Assembly: GCA_937936695.1 (NCBI GenBank)
Contig: CALHCK010000017.1
Span: forward strand, 1 to 14,704
DNA: 14,704 bases
Source of the DNA: an uncultured Polaribacter sp.
Lineage (GTDB): Bacteria; Bacteroidota; Bacteroidia; Flavobacteriales; Flavobacteriaceae
Reading direction: 5' to 3'
Positions 6,417-13,342 of this stretch are shown here, one piece after another. The notes beneath the pieces are model-generated. The model was not told the DNA's origin. It saw nothing but the letters and a program-made list of their open reading frames with translations, and made no database searches. Within the stretch, counting starts at the first letter, position 1. Each line of letters opens with the position of its first letter. The translations under genes were made by a program, and so were the position numbers.

Positions 6417-8600
6417 ATGGATTTATACAGTCCTCTTAAAAAATTCTTTGGTTTTAATAAATTTAAAGGATTACAAGAAGAAGTAGTAAAAAGTATTGTT
6501 AGTGGTAATAATACTTTTGTGATAATGCCAACAGGTGGGGGTAAATCTCTTTGTTATCAATTACCAGCATTAATGCAAGAGGGTACAGCTATTGTGGTGT
6601 CTCCACTAATTGCTTTAATGAAAAATCAGGTAGATGCAATTAGAGGTATTTCTGAGAATAATGGTGTTGCACATGTTTTAAACTCCTCTTTAAATAAAAC
6701 AGAAGTTAGTCAGGTTAAAGAAGATATTACTAACGGTATCACAAAATTATTATATGTGGCACCAGAATCTTTAATTAAAGAAGAATATGTTGCTTTTTTA
6801 AGGACTCAAAAAATATCTTTTGTAGCAATAGATGAGGCGCACTGTATTTCTGAATGGGGACATGACTTTAGGCCTGAATATAGAAACTTAAAACATATTA
6901 TAAAAGCCATAGATAATGTACCTGTAATATGCTTAACGGCTACTGCTACAGAAAAGGTTCAAGAAGATATTTTAAAAACATTAGGTATTGTAGATGCCAA
7001 TAGATTTAAAGCCTCTTTTAACAGACCTAATTTATTTTATGAGGTAAGACCTAAAACAAAAGAAGTAGAAAAAGATATTATCAGGTTTGTTAAGCAAAGA
7101 AACGGTAAGTCTGGTATTATTTATTGTTTAAGTCGTAAAAAAGTAGAAGAAATAGCGCAAGTTTTACAAGTAAATGGTATTAATGCAGTACCATATCATG
7201 CGGGTTTAGATGCTAAAACACGTGCTAAACACCAAGATATGTTTTTAATGGAAGATTGTGATGTAGTAGTTGCAACCATTGCATTTGGTATGGGAATAGA
7301 TAAACCAGATGTTCGTTACGTTATTCATCATGATATTCCTAAAAGTTTAGAGAGTTACTACCAAGAAACAGGTAGAGCAGGTAGAGATGATGGAGAAGGG
7401 TATTGTTTGGCTTTTTATGCTTATAAAGACATAGAAAAGTTAGAGAAATTTATGGCTAGTAAGCCTGTTGCAGAGCAAGAAATTGGGCATGCATTGTTAC
7501 AAGAAGTTGTAGGGTATGCAGAAACGTCTATGAACAGACGTAAGTATTTATTACATTATTTCGGTGAAGACTTTGATGTAAAAAATGGTGATGGTGCAGA
7601 TATGGATGATAACTCTAGAAATCCTAAAAAAAGACACGAAGCCAAAGAAGATGTAAAATTGCTTTTATCTATAGTTAAAGATACTCTGCAAAAATATAAG
7701 GCAAAAGAAATTGTAAATACTATTATTGGTAAAGAAAATGCTCTTTTAACATCTCATAAAACTCATTTTCAACCATTTTTTGGAATAGGAAAAGAAAAGT
7801 CGGCATCTTATTGGATGGCTTTAATCCGTCAAGTTTTAGTTGTAAATCTTATTAAAAAAGAAATAGAGCAATACGGAGTTATAAAATTAACAGCAAAAGG
7901 TGCAGAATACATAGAAAACCCGACTTCGTTTTTTATGACTGAAGATCATTCTTACAATGAAGATGATGATAATTCTATAATTACCAATGTAAAATCTTCT
8001 AGTGCTGTATCTGACGAAAAGTTAGTAAAACTATTAAAAGATTTACGTAAAAAGGTTGCAACAAAACAAGGTGTACCGCCTTTTGCCGTTTTTCAGGATC
8101 CTTCTATAGATGATATGGCGCTTAAATACCCAATTAGTTTAGAAGAATTGTCTAAAGTACATGGTGTAGGAGAGGGGAAATCTAGAAAATTTGGAAAAGA
8201 TTTTGTAAAATTAATAGCAAGTTATGTAGATGAAAACGATGTACTTAGGCCAGATGACTTAATTGTAAAAAGTACAGGTTTAAATTCTGGTTTAAAACTT
8301 TTTATTATTCAGAATACTGACAAAAAGCTTCCTTTAGAAGATATTTCTAAATCTAAAGGTTTAGAAATAAGTGAATTGATTAAAGAGATGGAAGCGATTA
8401 TTTTTTCTGGAACAAAATTAGATATTAATTATGCTTTAGATGATTTGTTAGATGAAGATCAGCAAGAAGAAATTTATGACTATTTCATGGAAGCTGAAAC
8501 AGATAGTATACAAGACGCTTTAGATGAGTTTGATGGAGATTACGATGATGAAGAGTTGCGTTTAATGCGTATAAAATTTATAAATGAAGTAGCTAATTAA
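6417..8600 (+). CDS. recQ: ATP-dependent DNA helicase RecQ (zinc cysteines absent)
   Basis: The 727-residue protein is a 3'-5' superfamily 2 DNA helicase for recombination and replication-fork repair. Helicase motifs in order are MPTGGGKS (37-44), SPLIALMKNQ (62-71), IDEAHCISEWGHDFRPEY (138-155, DEAH plus the RecQ aromatic loop), LTATAT (173-178), IIYCLSRKKVE (234-244), HAGLD (261-265), ATIAFGMGIDKPDVR (286-300) and QETGRAGRD (316-324). The RQC region starts at NRRKYLLHYFGE (373-384), where E. coli has CRRQVLLNYFGE. The first zinc Cys is Asn here, and the later three positions (about 391-402) have no cysteine. A winged-helix part (about 408-510) and an HRDC domain (about 533-605) follow. A C-terminal extension of about 120 residues (605-727) ends in a strongly acidic stretch. 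It is divergent from kdsD and ends in a long hairpin facing the response-regulator gene. Confidence 0.94.
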   Translation: MDLYSPLKKFFGFNKFKGLQEEVVKSIVSGNNTFVIMPTGGGKSLCYQLPALMQEGTAIVVSPLIALMKNQVDAIRGISENNGVAHVLNSSLNKTEVSQVKEDITNGITKLLYVAPESLIKEEYVAFLRTQKISFVAIDEAHCISEWGHDFRPEYRNLKHIIKAIDNVPVICLTATATEKVQEDILKTLGIVDANRFKASFNRPNLFYEVRPKTKEVEKDIIRFVKQRNGKSGIIYCLSRKKVEEIAQVLQVNGINAVPYHAGLDAKTRAKHQDMFLMEDCDVVVATIAFGMGIDKPDVRYVIHHDIPKSLESYYQETGRAGRDDGEGYCLAFYAYKDIEKLEKFMASKPVAEQEIGHALLQEVVGYAETSMNRRKYLLHYFGEDFDVKNGDGADMDDNSRNPKKRHEAKEDVKLLLSIVKDTLQKYKAKEIVNTIIGKENALLTSHKTHFQPFFGIGKEKSASYWMALIRQVLVVNLIKKEIEQYGVIKLTAKGAEYIENPTSFFMTEDHSYNEDDDNSIITNVKSSSAVSDEKLVKLLKDLRKKVATKQGVPPFAVFQDPSIDDMALKYPISLEELSKVHGVGEGKSRKFGKDFVKLIASYVDENDVLRPDDLIVKSTGLNSGLKLFIIQNTDKKLPLEDISKSKGLEISELIKEMEAIIFSGTKLDINYALDDLLDEDQQEEIYDYFMEAETDSIQDALDEFDGDYDDEELRLMRIKFINEVAN

Positions 8601-8619
8601 TTAGATACTTCATTTATAA
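8578..8619. terminator. Long stem-loop at the end of recQ, probable bidirectional terminator
   Basis: A 14-base arm (8578-8591, containing TATAAATGAAGTA) pairs perfectly with 8606-8619. An inner 4-bp stem CTAA/TTAG (8593-8596 with 8601-8604) closes a TTAA loop, with one mismatch between the two stems. The left arm is coding and the recQ stop codon lies in the loop. A/T-rich DNA follows on both sides but without a long T run, so termination is likely rather than certain. The gene on the other strand ends eight bases beyond. Confidence 0.55.
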
Positions 8620-8637
8620 TCAATATTTAAAATTGAT
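8619..8637. repeat. Second small inverted repeat between recQ and the response-regulator gene
   Basis: ATCAAT (8619-8624) and ATTGAT (8632-8637) form a 6-bp inverted repeat across a 7-base spacer that holds the response-regulator stop codon. It abuts the longer hairpin, giving two tandem stem-loops in a convergent junction. It is short and A/T-rich, so it may be partly chance. Confidence 0.3.
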
Positions 8638-9268
8638 ATTTCTTTTCGATAGCATATTTAATAAGATCATTTCCTGCTGGTAAATCTAATTTTTTAATCA
8701 TATTTTTTCTGTGAGTATCTACAGTTGTTTTTGCTATAAATAATATTTCAGAAATATCTTTAGATGTTTTTCCTTCAGAAATTAAATGTAAAATTTCCTT
8801 TTCTCTTTTAGATAGTACTATTTTTTTTGTTTTGCCAACAGCAATATTATCATCTATATAGTTATTCATAAAATTAAAAGCTACATTCGAATCAAAAAAA
8901 GTTTCACCTTTAGCAACAGATGTAATTGCTTTGTAAAGCATTTTAATTCCTGAGTTTTTTAAAATATATCCTTTAGCACCTGCATCTATCATTTGTTTTA
9001 TTGCATTTGGTTGGTCAAACATTGTCATTGCTAAAACATGAATATGAGGCAGCTTTTTTTTAATTATTTTAGTAGCCTTTATACCATCCATTATAGGCAT
9101 TCTTATATCTGTAATTACTAATTTAGGCTGTTTTAGTGTTACTAAGTTAACTAAGTCTGCTCCGTTATTTACAGTGCCAATAATATTAATATCTTCATCA
9201 TACATAAAAAAAGATTGTATACCATCTATTAACATTTGGTGGTCTTCTGCTATAATTATAGTAATCAT
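8627..9268 (-). CDS. NarL/FixJ-type DNA-binding response regulator
   Basis: This 213-residue cytoplasmic transcription regulator has a receiver domain (1-120) and a LuxR-type helix-turn-helix (about 150-210). The acidic pair Glu8-Asp9, the phosphoacceptor Asp54 in ITDIRMP, Thr82 and Lys104 are all present, so it should be phosphorylated normally. The HTH shows LSKREKEILHLISEGKTSKDI and the recognition-helix stretch TTVDTHRKNM. It lies 28 bases downstream of a HisKA_3 sensor kinase on the same strand, which is almost surely its partner. Target genes cannot be told from the sequence; its own operon is one candidate because of the inverted repeat at 11729-11744. The start ATG 9268 gives the standard family N-terminus. 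Confidence 0.92.
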   Translation of the reverse strand: MITIIIAEDHQMLIDGIQSFFMYDEDINIIGTVNNGADLVNLVTLKQPKLVITDIRMPIMDGIKATKIIKKKLPHIHVLAMTMFDQPNAIKQMIDAGAKGYILKNSGIKMLYKAITSVAKGETFFDSNVAFNFMNNYIDDNIAVGKTKKIVLSKREKEILHLISEGKTSKDISEILFIAKTTVDTHRKNMIKKLDLPAGNDLIKYAIEKKYQF

Positions 9269-9296
9269 AATTTTTATAATTTAATATTATTTATAT

Positions 9297-11144
9297 TTAA
9301 ACGGGTATATTTATCATAACAGAACAACCTTTACCCGGGGTGGTATCTATTACCAAATTTCCTTCTAAATGATTAACTCTTGTTTTTATAGAGCCAATTC
9401 CCATACTATTATTAAAATTAATTTTGTCAATATTAAAACCGATACCATTATCCTCTACAATAATATTTAAATTGTCATCATATAAAGATAAATTAATAGT
9501 AGCGTTTGTTGCTTTTGAATGTTTAATAGTATTAGTAATTAGTTCTTGAATTATTCTAAAAACACTTATTTCTTTATTGTTTTCTATGCGTTTATCTAGT
9601 CCATAATCAATAACTTCTATTTTAATTTTATCTGCTAAAGAAATCTTATCTGCCATTATTTGTATGGCTGTTAATAAACCTTGATTTGCTATTACACCAG
9701 AGTTTTTTGCATGAGCTATTCTACGTACTTTTAAATATGCCTCATCTATTAGTTTTTCTGTTTTATTAAATAAAACTTCTTGATCTATTTTTTTCTTATT
9801 TTTATTAAATTTTAAATTTTCAAAATGTAATTTTAAAGTAGCTAAAACTGCACCTAAATTATCGTGTAAATCTTCAGAAATTCTTTTTCGCTCTTTTTCC
9901 TGACCATTAACCATAGCGTTAATTATAGTTAACTCTTGCTCTTTTAAAAAAGTAATGTTTTTTTGTTGCTCTATTTCTTTTTCCTGCTCTGCTAATTTTC
10001 TTTTTTTTCTAGAATTTTTAAGACTTAAAAAAGCAATTATAGAAAATAAAATAATAACTAAAATAACGGCAATTAAATAATTTCTATTTTGTTGTCTTTT
10101 AGATTCTATTTCTATATTTTGTTGCTTGAGTTCTAAATTTTCTTTTTCTTTTTTTTCCGTTTTATATTTAATTTCAATATCATTTACCCTTTCTAAAATT
10201 TTTATATCTTTTAAAGAATCTCTTAATATTAAAAATTTTTTATAGTAATCTAGAGCCAATTTTTCTTTTCCTAGACTCTCATTAATAGTAGCTAAATCTT
10301 CGTAAATAAAAGATTGCAATTGTGTGTTTTTTATTTTTTTTGCAATGCTAAGAGATTTATTATAATAAAAAATACAACTATCTATTTTATTATTGTCTTT
10401 AGCTATAATAGCTTTATTAAAGTATAATGTAGATGTTGTTGTTTTAGATAATTTGTATTTTAAAGATTTATTAAAATAATAATTAGCAGAGTCAATATCT
10501 ATTTTATTACCTAGATATACTGCTCCTATATTATGATAAATACTTCCTTTAATATTATGTGCTAATTTTATTTTTAACCCTTTTCTATAGTAAAATAAAG
10601 ATGAATCTAGACTTATAGTATCTTTACCTATGAATGCCGAAAAGTAGTTTCCTAAACGGTTATAAAGATACAACAGCTTTTTTTTATCATTTAATTTAAC
10701 ATATAAAAGAGTTGCTTTTTTTAGATATAAATAGTAAAGTTTATCTTGAGATAATTTACCATAAACATAAGAAAGCCTGTAATAAGTTTTAGCTAGTAAT
10801 AAAGAGTCTAATGAAGGTAGATTAAAATTTAATTTTTCAGATTTTTTTAAATAATAAACAGCTGAGTCATTTCTTTTTAATTTATAATTTACATGACCTA
10901 GTTTATAATTTAAATCGATATTATTATAATCACTTAAATTATTATTTTTGATTGTCCATAATATTTTTATTGCATCATTAGGATTTTTTTTATAACTTTT
11001 TTTAAACCTTTTAATTAAAAAGGTATAGTCAGTTAAGTTATCTTTTTTTAGGGAACTAAACTCAGTATTTATAACATTATATGCATATATATTAACATTT
11101 AATATTAAAGCAACACAAATGATAATTAGTTTAATTTTAGACAT
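9297..11144 (-). CDS. TPR-containing sensor histidine kinase (HisKA_3 type)
   Basis: The 615-residue protein has a signal peptide or first membrane anchor (about 4-22), then a periplasmic region rich in tetratricopeptide-like repeats (about 40-315; Tyr/Lys/Leu helices such as SAVYYLKKSEKL and SLFYYRKGLKI). A coiled coil (about 318-354), one membrane helix (about 356-375) and a second coiled coil (about 378-410) follow. The kinase core has the H-box ERKRISEDLHDNLGAVLA (418-435, His427), N-box QELITNTIKHSKAT with Asn538, G1 box EDNGIGF (564-570) and a glycine-rich MGIGSI (581-586). All catalytic elements are intact. It is the NarX/DesK-like class that pairs with LuxR-type regulators, and the next gene is one. 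It starts eight bases after the 171-residue gene. The TPR part has unusually low G+C. The signal sensed is unknown; TPRs suggest a protein or peptide partner. Confidence 0.9.
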   Translation of the reverse strand: MSKIKLIIICVALILNVNIYAYNVINTEFSSLKKDNLTDYTFLIKRFKKSYKKNPNDAIKILWTIKNNNLSDYNNIDLNYKLGHVNYKLKRNDSAVYYLKKSEKLNFNLPSLDSLLLAKTYYRLSYVYGKLSQDKLYYLYLKKATLLYVKLNDKKKLLYLYNRLGNYFSAFIGKDTISLDSSLFYYRKGLKIKLAHNIKGSIYHNIGAVYLGNKIDIDSANYYFNKSLKYKLSKTTTSTLYFNKAIIAKDNNKIDSCIFYYNKSLSIAKKIKNTQLQSFIYEDLATINESLGKEKLALDYYKKFLILRDSLKDIKILERVNDIEIKYKTEKKEKENLELKQQNIEIESKRQQNRNYLIAVILVIILFSIIAFLSLKNSRKKRKLAEQEKEIEQQKNITFLKEQELTIINAMVNGQEKERKRISEDLHDNLGAVLATLKLHFENLKFNKNKKKIDQEVLFNKTEKLIDEAYLKVRRIAHAKNSGVIANQGLLTAIQIMADKISLADKIKIEVIDYGLDKRIENNKEISVFRIIQELITNTIKHSKATNATINLSLYDDNLNIIVEDNGIGFNIDKINFNNSMGIGSIKTRVNHLEGNLVIDTTPGKGCSVMINIPV

Positions 11145-11152
11145 TATTAAAA

Positions 11153-11668
11153 TTAACTGATAAAAGGAAAATCTTCATCTTCATCATTTGAGGTCACAGC
11201 TCTTCCTGTTCTTTCTTCTAAAAATTTAACATTAGAAGTTTTTACTTTTATTTTCAAGGTATTTTTACCATCTAAATTACCAATAAATCTATTAAAATTT
11301 ACAGGGGCAAATTCTTTATCTGTTTTATCTGTTACCGTAGAAATTGTATCTTCATTTATGGCTAGTGTTAATAAACTTACTTTTTTAGTTCTTTTTAAAA
11401 CGTTATTTAAATTGATAGTTAAATAAAAAGTATTTTTTTTAGGATTAAATTTAAAATTTTGAATTGTACAATCTGATTTATTTATTTTTCCATTTATAAA
11501 AAAAGTTAACTCTAATTCTTTTTTTATGTCTTTAAAACTTTTTGCTATACAAGGGTTTAAAAAATGTTTCCCTTTTTTTAAAGGACTGTTAGTACCAGTT
11601 GTTCTAATTACAATTTTTTTTCGCACCAAATTATTATTACTAGATGCTTCTTGGTTTTTAGTTGCCAT
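11153..11668 (-). CDS. Unrecognised protein, first gene of the kinase/regulator cassette
   Basis: I do not recognise this 171-residue protein. It has no signal peptide and no membrane helix. The first 35 residues are polar and basic (Asn/Ser then Arg/Lys rich). Residues 50-150 alternate in a way that suggests beta strands (ELELTFFING, FYLTINLNNV, VSLLTLAINED, TLKIKVKTSNVKFLEE), which could be a small beta sandwich. There are two cysteines (40 and 67) and an acidic tail, DEDEDF. Codon use and A/T bias match the next gene, so it looks like a real gene. It ends eight bases before the sensor kinase and all three genes share a strand, so it is probably cotranscribed and functionally tied to the two-component system, as a cytoplasmic accessory or output protein. 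That link is inference from position only. The ATG at 11668 is the only good start. Confidence 0.7.
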   Translation of the reverse strand: MATKNQEASSNNNLVRKKIVIRTTGTNSPLKKGKHFLNPCIAKSFKDIKKELELTFFINGKINKSDCTIQNFKFNPKKNTFYLTINLNNVLKRTKKVSLLTLAINEDTISTVTDKTDKEFAPVNFNRFIGNLDGKNTLKIKVKTSNVKFLEERTGRAVTSNDEDEDFPFIS

Positions 11669-11728
11669 AAGTTTACTTATTTTGGATTATTAATATAGCT
11701 AAAATAGATTAAAAGACGTTATAATAAC

Positions 11729-11744
11729 TACCTATAAGTAGGTA
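11729..11744. promoter_or_regulatory. Perfect inverted repeat upstream of the signalling operon, candidate operator
   Basis: TACCTA-taag-TAGGTA is a perfect 6-bp inverted repeat with a 4-base centre. It lies 60 bases upstream of the 171-residue gene and 28 bases after the ZIP gene. No T run follows on the minus strand, so it is not a normal terminator. A two-fold site here could bind a dimeric LuxR-type regulator. A one-mismatch -7 candidate, TATTTTAG (11706 to 11699), lies between it and the gene, without a TTG at -33. Confidence 0.35.
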
Positions 11745-11772
11745 TATTAGCAATAATAAATTTAAGAAAAAT

Positions 11773-12450
11773 TTACAAAGTAAACACAGTTAAAAGTATA
11801 CCAATTAATATTGCAATAAACTTTTGTAAATTAAATGTATGATTTTCTGTACTCTCAAAAAGAATGATGGTAGAAATATGCAAGAAAACACCAATAATTA
11901 AAGCTGTAATTTCTACAAAATAAGTAGTAAAAAACTGAATTTTATTCGCTAAAAACATTCCTAAAGGACTCATTAAAGCAAAAGAAACTAAGAAAAACAC
12001 AATTGTTTTTTTAGCATAATTGGTTTGCATTAAAAAAGTAGTTAATACAATAGCAATAGGTATTTTATGAACAACAATTGCCCAAAGTAAGTTACAATGG
12101 CTATCATGTATTGGTAATCCTTCAGAAAATGCATGAATGCATAAACTAAAAAATAAAAGCGAAGGAAATTGCTTTCCGTTTGCATGAATGTGAATGTGTC
12201 CGTGTTCTGCACCTTTAGAAAAAGACTCTAAAACAGACTGTAAAATAATACCTATTAATATAAATATCCCTACTTTTTTATAAGCAGTAGTAGTTGTATA
12301 AACTTCTGGCAACAAATGTAATATAGTAACAGAAAGTAAGTATGCACCACTAAAAGCTAATAATAAACGCACTATTTTTTGGTTAGGTTTTAAAACAAAA
12401 ACTAACAAAGCTCCAATAAAAACAGACGCTATTAAAAGTAGGTAACTCAT
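11773..12450 (-). CDS. ZIP-family divalent metal transporter
   Basis: The 225-residue inner-membrane protein belongs to the ZIP family, which imports zinc or other divalent metals. Membrane helices cover most of it. A histidine-rich loop (EHGHIHIH, 82-89) sits between helices 3 and 4. The metal-site signature is HAFSEGLPI in helix 4 (His106, Glu110) and HKIPIA in helix 5 (His128, Pro131). A further conserved-looking HLLPE lies at 45-49. The length is short but usual for the Bacteroidota members of this family. Its ATG overlaps the stop of the methyltransferase gene by one base (TAATG), so the two are cotranscribed and probably translationally coupled. Which metal is carried is not readable, and no Zur or Fur gene is near. 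Family certain, substrate open. Confidence 0.86.
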   Translation of the reverse strand: MSYLLLIASVFIGALLVFVLKPNQKIVRLLLAFSGAYLLSVTILHLLPEVYTTTTAYKKVGIFILIGIILQSVLESFSKGAEHGHIHIHANGKQFPSLLFFSLCIHAFSEGLPIHDSHCNLLWAIVVHKIPIAIVLTTFLMQTNYAKKTIVFFLVSFALMSPLGMFLANKIQFFTTYFVEITALIIGVFLHISTIILFESTENHTFNLQKFIAILIGILLTVFTL

Positions 12451-13181
12451 TATTTTTTAGCCACTAATATTAAACGATCAGAGGTAGGAGCGTTGTAACT
12501 ATTTAAATGATAATCGCCAAAAGTATCTGTTATTGTAAAACCAGCTGTTTTAAAATAATCCGTCATTTTATCAATATCTAAATATTTTACCTTTTCTGTA
12601 TATGCATGGTTTTTACCATCAGCAAAAAAAGCAATGTGTTTAAAAATAAAACCGTCTTTAATTTCTCTTTCAATATTAAAAGTAATGTTATCTACAGTCT
12701 TAGTTTCTTTAGCAACTAAATTTAATTTTACTCTTTCTGCATTTAAAAAATCAAAAACAAAAACACCCTGTTCTTTTAGGCCCTCTTTAACGTTTTTTAG
12801 TATTAAAATATCTTCATTATCATCATCAAAATACCCAAAACTAGTAAACAAATTAAAAATAGCATCATATTTTATATCAATAGGAGCTCTCATATCTTGT
12901 ACACCAAATTCTAAAGTATCATTTTCAAATTCTTTGGCAATATCTATACTATTGGCAGCTAAATCTACACCAGTTACCTTGTAGCCTAAAGAATTTAAAA
13001 ATACAGAATGACGCCCTTTACCACAAGGTAAATCTAAAATATGCGCTGTAGTAGGTAATTTTAAAAAAGCAGTAATGTTTTTCATAAACAACTGCGCATC
13101 CTCGTCATTTCTACTTTTATATAATGTATGATAATAAGAGGTATTAAACCAATCTGTAAACCAATCTTTTGTATCCTTCAT
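12450..13181 (-). CDS. Class I SAM-dependent methyltransferase, substrate unknown
   Basis: The 243-residue cytoplasmic protein has a seven-strand methyltransferase fold. Motif I is ILDLPCGKGRHS (48-59), the ribose-binding acid is Asp73 in VTGVDLA, and Asp96 in VQDMR suits the adenine contact. FNLFTSFGYFDD (109-120) is the post-motif IV segment of the Methyltransf_25/11 type. The N-terminus WFTDWFNTSYYHTLYKSR is a recurring feature of a flavobacterial group annotated only as methyltransferase. Nothing shows the acceptor; small molecules are as likely as proteins or RNA. It heads a two-gene unit with the ZIP transporter and is divergent from the RlmL-like gene. A perfect -7 box ends ten bases before its ATG, so its leader would be very short. 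Confidence 0.85.
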   Translation of the reverse strand: MKDTKDWFTDWFNTSYYHTLYKSRNDEDAQLFMKNITAFLKLPTTAHILDLPCGKGRHSVFLNSLGYKVTGVDLAANSIDIAKEFENDTLEFGVQDMRAPIDIKYDAIFNLFTSFGYFDDDNEDILILKNVKEGLKEQGVFVFDFLNAERVKLNLVAKETKTVDNITFNIEREIKDGFIFKHIAFFADGKNHAYTEKVKYLDIDKMTDYFKTAGFTITDTFGDYHLNSYNAPTSDRLILVAKK

Positions 13182-13191
13182 AAAATGTGTG

Positions 13192-13199
13192 CAAAATTA
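13192..13199 (-). promoter_or_regulatory. -7 box of the methyltransferase/ZIP operon
   Basis: On the minus strand TAATTTTG (13199 to 13192) matches TAnnTTTG fully, with ten bases between it and the ATG at 13181. No TTG is found 17-23 bases upstream. Transcription from it would begin within a few bases of the start codon. Confidence 0.48.
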
Positions 13200-13211
13200 A
13201 AATGTTTATTC

Positions 13212-13230
13212 TTTAGTTTTTCTAACTAAA
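13212..13230. repeat. Inverted repeat in the divergent intergenic region
   Basis: TTTAGTT (13212-13218) and AACTAAA (13224-13230) form a perfect 7-bp inverted repeat with a 5-base spacer. It covers the -33 zone of the methyltransferase promoter. It could be an operator or a chance feature of A/T-rich DNA; it lacks a T run to be a terminator on the minus strand. Confidence 0.3.
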
Positions 13231-13323
13231 AAAATCAAATAGGTTTTATGTCGGCAAAAGTAACTAATTCTTACGTTTCTAAAAATGAAATTTTAAATTA
13301 CTATAAATCCTATTAATAAAATG

Positions 13324-13331
13324 TATTTTTG
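13324..13331 (+). promoter_or_regulatory. -7 box of the RlmL-like gene
   Basis: TATTTTTG matches TAnnTTTG fully and ends 11 bases before ATG 13343. Its last G is the first base of the in-frame GTG at 13331, which argues against that GTG as the translation start. A -33 TTG is not evident. Confidence 0.5.
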
Positions 13332-13342
13332 TGGTCAATTTT

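Noticed and set aside
8627..11668. A mobile or defence island around the signalling cassette
   Set aside because: No integrase, transposase, tRNA, direct repeats or defence-type domains flank it; only composition and one unknown gene stand out.
12634..12984. 116-codon open frame on the plus strand
   Set aside because: It is antisense to the SAM methyltransferase, which has clear motifs; no promoter or family resemblance.
13331..13342. GTG start for the RlmL-like gene
   Set aside because: The GTG overlaps the last base of a perfect -7 box, so transcripts should begin after it; ATG 13343 or 13349 fits better.
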